Origin: Pseudooceanicola nanhaiensis | GTDB lineage: Bacteria > Pseudomonadota > Alphaproteobacteria > Rhodobacterales > Rhodobacteraceae | Direction: 5' to 3' | Assembly (NCBI RefSeq): GCF_020171315.1 | Contig: NZ_JAIUZP010000006.1 | Coordinates: 124,001 to 188,000, forward strand | Length of the DNA stretch: 64,000 nt | Notes under the pieces: generated by a model | Databases searched by the model: none | Seen by the model: only the letters and a program-made list of their open reading frames with translations | What the model was told of the DNA's origin: nothing | Position numbers and translations under genes: made by a program | Part shown: piece by piece, positions 54,301 through 61,984 of the stretch | Layout of the letters: each line of letters begins with the position of its first letter | Numbering within the stretch: position 1 is the stretch's first letter

Positions 54301-56040
54301 ATGGGCGATACTCGCAAAACCCCGGCCGATCTGCGCTCTGCGCGATGGTTTGCGCCGGATGATCTGCGCAGCTTCGGACACCGCAGCCGCATGATGCAGA
54401 TGGGCCTCGCGCCCGAGGACTGGGAAGGCAAGCCGATCATCGGCATCCTGAACACATGGTCCGAGATGAACCCCTGCCACCTGCACTTCCGCCAGCGGGC
54501 CGAAGAGGTGAAGAAGGGCGTGGCACAGGCCGGTGGCCTCGCGGTCGAGATCCCGACGATCTCCATCGACGAGAGCTTCACCAAGCCGACCTCGATGCTC
54601 TACCGCAACATGATCGCCATGGAGACGGAAGAGACGATCCGCTCCCACCCGCTGGACGGCGTGGTGCTGATGGGCGGCTGCGACAAGTCCACCCCCGGGC
54701 TGACCATGGGCGCGATCACGGCTGGCGTGCCCTTCATCTACCTGCCCGCAGGTCCGATGCTGCGCGGCAATTACGCGGGCAAGATCCTCGGCTCAGGCTC
54801 GGACGCGTGGAAGTTCTGGGACGAACGCCGCGCGGGCAATATCTCGGATCAGGAATGGCTGGGCGTCGAGGGCGGCATCGCCCGCTCCTACGGCCACTGC
54901 ATGACCATGGGCACGGCCTCCACCATGACCGCCATCGCGGAATCCATGGGCCTCTGCCTGCCCGGCGCCTCCTCGATCCCGGCGGCGGATGCGGGCCACA
55001 AGCGGATGTCGGCGGCCTGCGGGCGGCGCGCGGTCGAGATGGTCTGGGAAGACCTGACGCCCGCCAAGATCGTCACCCCCGAGGCGGTGAAGAACGCCGC
55101 CGTCGTCGCCATGGCGACCGGCTGTTCCACCAACGCCGTCGTCCACCTGCTGGCCATGGCGCGCCGCGCCGGCGTGGCGCTGACGCTCGACGACCTCGAC
55201 GCGCTCGGCCGCTCCACGCCGCTGATCGCCAACATCCGCCCGCTCGGCGATACCTACCTGATGGAAGACTTCTTCTATGCAGGGGGCCTGCGCGCGCTGA
55301 TGAACCAGTTGGGCGACAAGCTCGACCGCACCGCGATCACCGTCACCGGCAAGTCGCTGGACGAGGGCATCAAGGACGCGGTGGTCTACAATGACGACGT
55401 GATCCGCCCGCTCGACAACCCGGTCTACCACGAGGGCTCGCTCGCCGTGCTGCGCGGCAACCTCTGCCCGGACGGCGCGGTAATCAAGCCCGCCGCCTGC
55501 AACCCCAAGTACTACCAGCACGAGGGCCCGGCACTGGTCTTCGACAGCTACCCCGAGATGAAGAAGGCGATCGACGACGAGGACCTCGAGGTCACGCCGG
55601 ATCACGTGCTGGTCCTGCGCAACGCAGGCCCCCAGGGCGGCCCCGGCTTCCCGGAATGGGGCATGCTGCCGATCCCCAAGGCGCTGATCAAGCAGGGCCA
55701 CCGCGACATGCTGCGGATCTCGGACGCGCGGATGTCCGGCACCTCCTACGGGGCCTGCGTCCTGCACGTGGCGCCCGAAAGCTTCATCGGCGGCCCGCTG
55801 GCACTGCTCAAGACCGGCGACATCGTGCGCCTCGACCTCGAGAACCGCTCCCTCGACATGCTGATCAGCGACGAGGAACTGGCCGCGCGCAAGGCGGCCT
55901 GGGTCGCCCCTGCCCCGCGCTATGACCGTGGCTATGGCTACATGTTCCAGCGCCACGTCGGTCAGGCCAACGAGGGCTGCGACTTCGACTACCTGACCCA
56001 CGACTTCGGCGCCAAGGCGCCTGAGCCCGACATCTTCTGA
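54301..56040 (+). CDS. IlvD/Edd-family sugar-acid dehydratase, L-arabinonate dehydratase-like
   Basis: The start at 54301 follows a GGAGG site; an ATG five codons earlier overlaps that site. The 579-residue protein places cluster cysteines at 59 (SEMNPCH), 127 (MGGCDKS) and 200 (YGHC), with Lys129 as the likely carbamylated magnesium ligand and a catalytic Ser near 479 in RMSGTS. These positions and the length match, as I recall, the [2Fe-2S] L-arabinonate dehydratase of Rhizobium leguminosarum. It removes water from an aldonate to give a 2-keto-3-deoxy acid. It leads an operon with a DapA-family enzyme and RraA. Confidence 0.9.
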   Translation: MGDTRKTPADLRSARWFAPDDLRSFGHRSRMMQMGLAPEDWEGKPIIGILNTWSEMNPCHLHFRQRAEEVKKGVAQAGGLAVEIPTISIDESFTKPTSMLYRNMIAMETEETIRSHPLDGVVLMGGCDKSTPGLTMGAITAGVPFIYLPAGPMLRGNYAGKILGSGSDAWKFWDERRAGNISDQEWLGVEGGIARSYGHCMTMGTASTMTAIAESMGLCLPGASSIPAADAGHKRMSAACGRRAVEMVWEDLTPAKIVTPEAVKNAAVVAMATGCSTNAVVHLLAMARRAGVALTLDDLDALGRSTPLIANIRPLGDTYLMEDFFYAGGLRALMNQLGDKLDRTAITVTGKSLDEGIKDAVVYNDDVIRPLDNPVYHEGSLAVLRGNLCPDGAVIKPAACNPKYYQHEGPALVFDSYPEMKKAIDDEDLEVTPDHVLVLRNAGPQGGPGFPEWGMLPIPKALIKQGHRDMLRISDARMSGTSYGACVLHVAPESFIGGPLALLKTGDIVRLDLENRSLDMLISDEELAARKAAWVAPAPRYDRGYGYMFQRHVGQANEGCDFDYLTHDFGAKAPEPDIF

Positions 56041-56050
56041 GGAGCAGATC

Positions 56051-56965
56051 ATGACCCACGACCTGCAAACCGCCCTGCGGGGCATCTCCGGCATCCTCGT
56101 GACGCCCTATGACGACAAGGGCGAGATCGCGCCCGGCAAGCTGGCCCCGATCCTCGACCGCGTGGTCGCGGCCGGTGTCCACCTGCCCGTGGTGAACGGC
56201 AACACCGGCGAGTTCTACGCGCTCACCACCGACGAAGCCTGCACCATGGTGCGTGAGGTGGCCGCCCTTCTCGACAACCGCACGCCGCTGCTGGCGGGCG
56301 TCGGGCGCGGCATCCGCGATGCCTGCCGACTGGCGAAAGAAAGCGCCGAGGCCGGGGCCGCCGCGCTGATGATCCACCAGCCGCCCGATCCCTTCGTCTC
56401 GCCCCGCGGGACCGAGGATTACATCAAGGCCGTGCGCGAGGCCTCCGGCGGGCTGCCGGTGATGCTCTACCTGCGCAACGACGCCATGGGCGCCGCCGGC
56501 ATCGCCCGGCTCTGCGAGATCGAGGGCGTGCAGGGCGTCAAATGGGCCACGCCCAACCCGATGATGCTGGCGCGCTGCATCGACATCTGCCCCGACCACA
56601 TCGTCTGGGTCGGCGGCCTGGCGGAGGTCTGGGCCCCGCCGCTCTACGCGGTCGGCGCACGCGGCTTCACCTCCGGCCTGATCAACGTCTGGCCGGAACG
56701 CTCCATGGCGATCCACGCGGCGCTGGAGGCCAGCGACTATGCGCTCGCCAACCGGCTCATCTCCGAGATGCGGATCTTCGAGGACATCCGCGCGGAAGAG
56801 CTGAACGGCACCAACGTGACGGGCGTGAAGGCCGCTCTGATCGCGCAGGGCCACGACTGCGGCCCGACCCGGCCGCCTTCGGCCTGGCCGCTGACGGAGA
56901 AGCAGCAGACGGCGCTCGACGCCTTCATGAAAGCCAACGGTCTGGCAAAGGGAGAGGCCGCATGA
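56051..56965 (+). CDS. DapA-family lyase/dehydratase, likely 2-keto-3-deoxy-arabonate dehydratase-like
   Basis: The 304-residue TIM barrel has NTGE (51-54), Tyr140 in VMLYLRND and Schiff-base Lys164 in GVKWATPN. It starts ten bases after the dehydratase, and its own GGAG site lies in that gap. In the Azospirillum-type L-arabinose route a DapA-family enzyme follows the arabonate dehydratase and converts 2-keto-3-deoxy-arabonate to 2-oxoglutarate semialdehyde. Context supports that, but aldolase cleavage to pyruvate cannot be excluded. It overlaps the RraA gene by four bases. Confidence 0.82.
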   Translation: MTHDLQTALRGISGILVTPYDDKGEIAPGKLAPILDRVVAAGVHLPVVNGNTGEFYALTTDEACTMVREVAALLDNRTPLLAGVGRGIRDACRLAKESAEAGAAALMIHQPPDPFVSPRGTEDYIKAVREASGGLPVMLYLRNDAMGAAGIARLCEIEGVQGVKWATPNPMMLARCIDICPDHIVWVGGLAEVWAPPLYAVGARGFTSGLINVWPERSMAIHAALEASDYALANRLISEMRIFEDIRAEELNGTNVTGVKAALIAQGHDCGPTRPPSAWPLTEKQQTALDAFMKANGLAKGEAA

Positions 56966-57672
56966 ACCCGCAAACCAAGGAAAAACTGATGCAGGTCTCG
57001 GTGGCGACGCTGGCCACCGCGCTCTACAAGCGCGGGCTGCGCAGCCAGGTGATCCAGGGCGTCCACCCGGTGGGCCCCAAGGGCCGCAACATGGTGGGCC
57101 CCGCTTTCACCCTGCGCTACATGCCCGCCCGGGAGGACCGCAACCAGCTGGTCGAGTTCCGCAACCCCGAGCATCCGCAGCGCGCCGCCATCGAGACCTG
57201 CCCCGAGGGCCATGTCTTCGTGATGGACAGCCGCAAGGACCCGCGGGCGGCCTCGGCGGGCGACATCCTGCTGACCCGGCTGATGATGCGCGGCGGCGCC
57301 GGCGTCGTCACCGACGGCGGGCTGCGCGATGCCGCCACGATCGCCCAGCTGGACATGCCCTGCTACCATCAGCGCCCCTCCAGCCCCACGAACCTGACGC
57401 TGCACGAGGCGATCGAGATCAACGTGCCCATCGGCTGCGGCGACGCCCCGGTCTTCCCCGGCGACATCATCGTGGGCGACGACGATTGCGTCATCGTGAT
57501 CCCCGCGCATCTCGCCGAGGAAGTGGCCGACGAGGCCACCGAGATGACCGCCTACGAGGATTTCGTGGTGGAACAGGTCAAGGAGGGCGCCGCGATCATC
57601 GGCCTCTATCCCGGCACCAAGCAGGAGAACCTCGACAAGTTCGCCGCCTGGCGCAAGGCCAACAACCGCTGA
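56962..57672 (+). CDS. RraA-family protein (4-hydroxy-4-methyl-2-oxoglutarate aldolase-like)
   Basis: The 236-residue protein starts in an ATGA overlap. Family motifs are GPAFTLRY, the GGAGVVTDGGLRDAATIAQLDMPCY block that contains the metal and pyruvate-binding residues, and DIIVGDDDCVIVIP. RraA-fold enzymes are divalent-metal aldolases or oxaloacetate decarboxylases; some inhibit RNase E. Retention of the G-x20-R-D motif (GGLRD) supports catalytic activity. As the third gene of a sugar-acid operon it probably acts on a keto acid intermediate. A terminator hairpin follows at 57718. Confidence 0.82.
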   Translation: MNPQTKEKLMQVSVATLATALYKRGLRSQVIQGVHPVGPKGRNMVGPAFTLRYMPAREDRNQLVEFRNPEHPQRAAIETCPEGHVFVMDSRKDPRAASAGDILLTRLMMRGGAGVVTDGGLRDAATIAQLDMPCYHQRPSSPTNLTLHEAIEINVPIGCGDAPVFPGDIIVGDDDCVIVIPAHLAEEVADEATEMTAYEDFVVEQVKEGAAIIGLYPGTKQENLDKFAAWRKANNR

Positions 57673-57702
57673 TATCCACTGTTCCGAAATATCCTCGGGG
57701 GG

Positions 57703-57976
57703 TGTCGCGCAGCGACAGGGGGGCAGACAGCCCCCCTTCTTCGTTCTGAAACAAGCGCCTCAACTCTCCCCCGGACCGCCAAGAATTTTAAGGAAAATTC
57801 TTGCGAAAAGTCTTGTTTCAAGACTTTTCAGCGCCGCTCTCTACCACACCGCCGTCCGCCCGCGCTGCCCCCCGGAAAATTCGAATTTTCCGGACCGGAT
57901 TTTTCGAAAAATCCGTGGCGCGCCTCCGGCGGAGGCGCGTCGGGGGCTCTGCCCCCGGGCGCCGCGGTGCGGCGCC
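57703..57976. repeat. Cassette of palindromic units
   Basis: Stems in order: GTCGC/GCGAC (57704-57716); GGGGGGC/GCCCCCC (57718-57736); AAGAATTTT/AAAATTCTT (57781-57802); GAAAAGTCTTG/CAAGACTTTTC (57805-57829); a perfect 22-base palindrome at 57872-57893; a perfect 20-base palindrome at 57896-57915; CGCGCCTCC/GGAGGCGCG (57919-57939); CGGGGGC/GCCCCCG (57941-57957); GGCGCCGC/GCGGCGCC (57958-57976). Confidence 0.88.
57718..57741 (+). terminator. Intrinsic terminator of the dehydratase-DapA-RraA operon
   Basis: GGGGGGC pairs with GCCCCCC over AGACA and is followed by TTCTTCGTT, 45 bases after the RraA stop codon. Confidence 0.8.
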
Positions 57977-58008
57977 TCCCCCGGAGGTATTTGGGGAAAG
58001 ATGAAGGA

Positions 58009-58785
58009 TCAGCCGAAGTATTCCGGGTAGGCCGCGCGTTTCTCCGTGATCCGGTCCACCGTGCGCTGCAGGTGGGCGCGCAGCGCCGTGGTGGCGGCGC
58101 TCACATCGCGGGCCGCGATACCGTCGAGGATGTCGGCGTGGCCGCCGAGCACCGCGTCCATGCGCACCGGTCCGGTATCCGTGGGCGTACCGTCATCGGG
58201 CAGGAAGATGCGCCGCAGCCGGTCGAGGTGACCGGCGCGGGAGCGCATGACCCGCTGGCTCTGCTCGTGCCCGGCCGCGGCAAAGAGCGCCTGGTGGAAA
58301 AGCTCGTCGAGTTCCTGGAAGGTGGGCACCGCCGCCGCATCGCCCGCCAGGCTCTCCTGCAGCGCGTGGATAGACCGCAGCCGCGCCAGGTCGGCGTCGG
58401 AGATCCCTTCGGAGGCCAGTTGGCGCACCACTTCCGTCTCCAGCGCCAGCCGCAGGAACTGCGCCTCGCGCACCTGCGGCACGTCGATCGGGGCGACCAG
58501 CGTCTTGGACTGCGGGAAGATCCGCACCAGCCCCTCCTCCGCCAGCTGCTGCAGCGCATCGCGCAGCGGCGTCAGGCTGACCCCAAAGGTCTTGGCCAGC
58601 TCCGCCCGCGGCAGCGAGGTCCCCGGCGGCAGGTCCAGCCGCACGATCCGGGTCCGCAGCACCTCGTAGACAGTGCGTCCCGCGGGCCCGCCCTCGAAGA
58701 GTCCCGCGCCCGTGTCCGAGAGCCCGAAGCTTTCTGCAAGCCCGCTGGTGCCGCGGCTCATCGCTGTTCCGATCAAATCCTGCAT
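58009..58785 (-). CDS. GntR-family (FCD) regulator, paralogue of 52579-53274
   Basis: The 258-residue protein has a winged helix with RAELAKTFGVSLTPLRDALQQLAEEGLV and an FCD domain with QELDELFHQALFAAAGHE, ending AAYPEYFG. It shares IFPQSKTLVAPIDVPQ with its paralogue at 52579. An N-terminal extension of about 25 residues precedes the winged helix; the ATG at 58785 has an AGG site and is kept. It is divergent from the UxaA-type gene, and the TAATATATCA palindrome lies between them. Confidence 0.9.
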   Translation of the reverse strand: MQDLIGTAMSRGTSGLAESFGLSDTGAGLFEGGPAGRTVYEVLRTRIVRLDLPPGTSLPRAELAKTFGVSLTPLRDALQQLAEEGLVRIFPQSKTLVAPIDVPQVREAQFLRLALETEVVRQLASEGISDADLARLRSIHALQESLAGDAAAVPTFQELDELFHQALFAAAGHEQSQRVMRSRAGHLDRLRRIFLPDDGTPTDTGPVRMDAVLGGHADILDGIAARDVSAATTALRAHLQRTVDRITEKRAAYPEYFG

Positions 58786-58803
58786 TGCCGCCTTTCCGCG
58801 TGA

Positions 58804-58824
58804 CTGATAGATCTAATATATCAG
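58804..58824. promoter_or_regulatory. Operator candidate CTGATA-N9-TATCAG
   Basis: The arms CTGATA (58804-58809) and TATCAG (58819-58824) enclose TAATATATCA (58814-58823), as at 54214. It sits in the divergent promoter region of the GntR gene and the UxaA-type dehydratase gene. Confidence 0.7.
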
Positions 58825-58882
58825 ATCGAGGGCCCCTGTCGATTCCCTTGTCGATACCCGGGCCATCCTGAGGGAGGACACC

Positions 58883-60430
58883 ATGACCGAAACGCTGGCC
58901 GAAACCGCGCCCAGATCCCCCGTATTGCGCCTGAGCCCCGGCGACAACATCGTTGTCGCGATCCGCGAGATCCCGGCCGGCACGGCGCTGCCCACGGAGG
59001 GCGTCACCGCCAACCACGACGTGCCTCAGGGCCACAAGGTCGCCACGCGCCCGATCCAGGCCGGCGCGCCGATCCTGAAGTTCGAGACCGTCATTGGCTA
59101 TGCCGCCCATGACATCGCGCCGGGCGACTGGCTGCACAGCCACAACATCAAGTTCGACGCGGTCGAGAAGGACTATGCCTTCGCCCGCGACTACGTCCCG
59201 ACCGAGATCCTGCCCCCCGAGCAGCGCGCCACCTTCCAGGGCATCAAGCGCGCGAACGGCAAGGTCGGCACGCGCAACTACATCGGTCTCTTCGTCACCG
59301 TGAACTGCTCCGCCACCGTGGCGCGCAAGATCGCGAACTACTTCGACGAAGAGCGCATGGAAGACTGGCCCAACGTCGACGGCGTGATCCCCTTCATCCA
59401 CGAAAGCGGCTGCGGGATGGAGCTGACCGGCGAGCCGATGGACCTGCTGCGCCGCACGCTGGCAGGCTATATCCGCCACCCCAACATGGCCGGTGCCGTG
59501 GTCTGTTCGCTGGGCTGCGAGCGCAACAACCTCGTGCAGTTCTTCGAGGAGCAGAGCCTCGCCGAAGGCAAGATGCTGCACACGGTCACTATGCAGAACG
59601 TCGGCGGCACGGCCGAGGCGATCAAGACCGGCAAGGCCGCCGTGCGCGCCATGCTGGACGAGGCCAACAAGATCGAGCGCACCCCCTGCTCGGCCGAACA
59701 TATCACCATCGGGATGCAATGCGGCGGCTCCGACGGGCTGTCGGGGCTGACGGCGAACCCGGCGCTGGGGCGCGCGGCGGACATCCTGATCCAGCACGGC
59801 GGCACCGCGATCCTGTCCGAAACGCCCGAGATCTTCGGCGTGGAACACCTGCTGACCCGGCGCGCGCGTTCCGAGGAAGTGGGCCGCAAGCTGGTCGAGC
59901 GGATGGATTGGTGGCTGGACTACACCAAGGGCAAGGACACCCAGATCAACGGCGTCGTCAGCCCCGGCAACAACGCGGGCGGCCTCGCCAACGTGCTGGA
60001 GAAATCGCTGGGCGGCTCCAAGAAGGGCGGCACCACCGGGCTGATGGAAGTCTATCGCTACGCCGAGCCGGTGGTCGAGAAGGGCTTCATCTTCATGGAC
60101 ACCCCCGGCTTCGATCCGGTCTCGGCCACGGGGCAGATCGCGGGCGGCGCGAACCTGATCTGCTTCACCACCGGGCGCGGCTCCTGCTTTGGCTCCTATC
60201 CCTCGCCCACGATCAAGCTGGCCTCGAACACGCCGATGTTCACCAAGATGGTCGAGGACATGGACATCAACTGCGGCGAAATCGTCGATGGCACCAAGAC
60301 GCTGGACGAGATGGGCGAGGATATCTTCCAGCACATCCTGCGGATCGCCTCCGGCGAGAAGAGCAAGTCCGAAGCGCTCGGCGTGGGGGAAGAGGAATTC
60401 GCCCCCTGGCCCATCGGCGTGACGGGCTGA
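58883..60430 (+). CDS. UxaA/GarD-family sugar-acid dehydratase
   Basis: The 515-residue protein has an N-terminal SAF domain (about residues 15-100, with LSPGDNIVVAIREIPAGTAL and PIQAGAPILKFETVIGYA) joined to the dehydratase body beginning GIKRANGKVGTRNYIGLFV. Cysteines in HESGCGMEL, CSLGCERNN and MQCGGSDG could bind iron. The family contains D-altronate dehydratase (UxaA) and D-galactarate dehydratase (GarD). A GarD-like activity would produce 5-keto-4-deoxyglucarate, the substrate of KDGDH at 49994, so aldarate use is favoured by context. AGGGAGGA precedes the start. Confidence 0.87.
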   Translation: MTETLAETAPRSPVLRLSPGDNIVVAIREIPAGTALPTEGVTANHDVPQGHKVATRPIQAGAPILKFETVIGYAAHDIAPGDWLHSHNIKFDAVEKDYAFARDYVPTEILPPEQRATFQGIKRANGKVGTRNYIGLFVTVNCSATVARKIANYFDEERMEDWPNVDGVIPFIHESGCGMELTGEPMDLLRRTLAGYIRHPNMAGAVVCSLGCERNNLVQFFEEQSLAEGKMLHTVTMQNVGGTAEAIKTGKAAVRAMLDEANKIERTPCSAEHITIGMQCGGSDGLSGLTANPALGRAADILIQHGGTAILSETPEIFGVEHLLTRRARSEEVGRKLVERMDWWLDYTKGKDTQINGVVSPGNNAGGLANVLEKSLGGSKKGGTTGLMEVYRYAEPVVEKGFIFMDTPGFDPVSATGQIAGGANLICFTTGRGSCFGSYPSPTIKLASNTPMFTKMVEDMDINCGEIVDGTKTLDEMGEDIFQHILRIASGEKSKSEALGVGEEEFAPWPIGVTG

Positions 60431-60649
60431 CCGAGACCGTGAGACGTGAGGCTCAGGGTCCACTGGCTCTGGGGCTGACGCTCCGGGTCTGAAGACACAG
60501 GGGCCCGCTGCGGTGGGTTCACGGCGGCCGTTCGGGAGGAGCGGGGTCCATCCGGGCCCGGCACGGACGGCTGGCCGGGCAGACGGGCGGCGGCTTCGGC
60601 CCCGCCCGGCTCTGCGATACGAGGATAGGGGTCTAGGGAGGAACGGACC

Positions 60650-61984
60650 ATGCTGGACGGCGCGAAACCGAATTACGTGAAACTGGTCGAGGATACGGTG
60701 CTGCCGCGCATCGTGCTGTGCAAGCAGACCTTCCCCGCCACTCGGATCGACGATCCGGCAGCCGCCGTGCGCGACGCCATGGCCGGCGCCGACTGCGTGG
60801 GCAAGATCACCCCCGGCATGTCCATCGCCGTCACCGCCGGCAGCCGCGGCATCGCCGTCTTCCCCGAATTGCTGCGCGCGCTGATCGACGAGATCAAGGC
60901 CCGCGGCGCCCATCCCTTCATCGTGCCCGCCATGGGCAGTCACGGCGGCGCCACGGCCGAGGGTCAGGTCAAGGTGCTGGAAAAGCTGGGCGTGACCGAA
61001 GCCTCGATGGACTGCGAGATCCGCTCCTCCATGGAGACGGTCGAGGTTGGCACGCTGGAAAACGGCATGGTCGTGCGGATCGACAAGCACGCCTACGGGG
61101 CCGACGGCATCGTGCTCTTCAACCGGATCAAGCCGCATACCTCCTTCCGCGCCCCGAACGAGAGCGGGCTGGCCAAGATGCTCTCCATCGGGCTCGGCAA
61201 GCAATCAGGCGCGGAAAGCTGCCATTCCCGCGGCATCGACAACGTGCCGATCTACGTGGACATGCAGGCGCGGGTGAAGCTGGCCACCTGTAAGGTGCTC
61301 TTCGGTCTCGGCTCGATCGAGAACGCCTATGACCAGCTGGCCAAGGTCGTCGTGCTGGACAGCGAAGGGCTGATCGAGGCGGAACAGCCCTTCCTGCAGG
61401 AGGCGATGGCCAACATGCCCCGCCTGCCCCTCGGAGATCCCGAGGCACCGGTGGCGGAGGGCGAGCTGGACGTGCTCGTCGTGGACATGATCGGCAAGGA
61501 GTTTTCCGGCACCGGCATGGACCCGAACATCACGCACCGCTTCTCCTCGCAGAAGATGCAGCGGCAGGCGACGATCAACATCAAGCGGCTGGCCGCGCTG
61601 GAGCTGTCGCCGCAGTCGGCCGGCAACGGCAATGGCGCGGCGCGGGCCGACGTGGTGACCGCGCGGCTGGAAGCGGCCTTCGACCGCGAGGCGGTCTATG
61701 CCAACTCGCTCACCTCCACGGTGCTGATGCAGGCCAAGATGCCCATGGTCATGCCCGACGACCGCTCCGCCATCCAGGCGGTGGTGAAGACCTGCGAGGC
61801 TGAGGACCTGCGCATGTGCAAGCTGATCCGCATCCCGAATACGCTGCACCTTGGCTATCTCTACGTCTCCGAGGCGATGCTGGCGGAGCTTGAGGGCCGC
61901 CCCGGCTTCGAGGTGGTTGGCGAGTTGGAGGAGATGCGGTTCGAGAACGGGCGGATCGCGAACCCCTGGCCCAAGGCCCATTGA
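60650..61984 (+). CDS. larA: LarA-family nickel-pincer-dependent racemase/epimerase
   Basis: The 444-residue protein retains the LarA active-site pattern: Arg66 in AGSRGI, His98 in PAMGSHGGAT, His163 in KPHTSF, Lys176 in SGLAKML (equivalent to the lysine that binds the pincer cofactor covalently) and His192 in SCHSRG. Spacing between the lysine and last histidine is 16, as in Lactiplantibacillus LarA. LarA enzymes invert 2-hydroxyacids by hydride transfer to the nickel-pincer nucleotide. Overall sequence is far from lactate racemase, and the neighbours are sugar-acid enzymes, so a C2 aldonate or aldarate epimerase is likelier. An AGGGAGGA site precedes it; larC overlaps its stop codon. Confidence 0.88.
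   Translation: MLDGAKPNYVKLVEDTVLPRIVLCKQTFPATRIDDPAAAVRDAMAGADCVGKITPGMSIAVTAGSRGIAVFPELLRALIDEIKARGAHPFIVPAMGSHGGATAEGQVKVLEKLGVTEASMDCEIRSSMETVEVGTLENGMVVRIDKHAYGADGIVLFNRIKPHTSFRAPNESGLAKMLSIGLGKQSGAESCHSRGIDNVPIYVDMQARVKLATCKVLFGLGSIENAYDQLAKVVVLDSEGLIEAEQPFLQEAMANMPRLPLGDPEAPVAEGELDVLVVDMIGKEFSGTGMDPNITHRFSSQKMQRQATINIKRLAALELSPQSAGNGNGAARADVVTARLEAAFDREAVYANSLTSTVLMQAKMPMVMPDDRSAIQAVVKTCEAEDLRMCKLIRIPNTLHLGYLYVSEAMLAELEGRPGFEVVGELEEMRFENGRIANPWPKAH

Larger units (their letters stand above)
57673..58008. other. Convergent spacer made of consecutive hairpins
   Basis: The 336 bases between the RraA and GntR stop codons contain at least eight consecutive hairpins and no credible gene. The block is bounded by AAATATCCTCGGGGG (57687-57701) and, in inverted orientation, CCCCCGGAGGTATTT (about 57977-57991). 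I recall similar sequence ending convergent genes in other Rhodobacterales genomes. Confidence 0.7.

Noticed and set aside
58193-61204. 1003-codon open frame on the minus strand
   Set aside because: It lies opposite the GntR/UxaA/LarA genes, is low-complexity and Arg/Gly/Ala-rich, and shows no domain.
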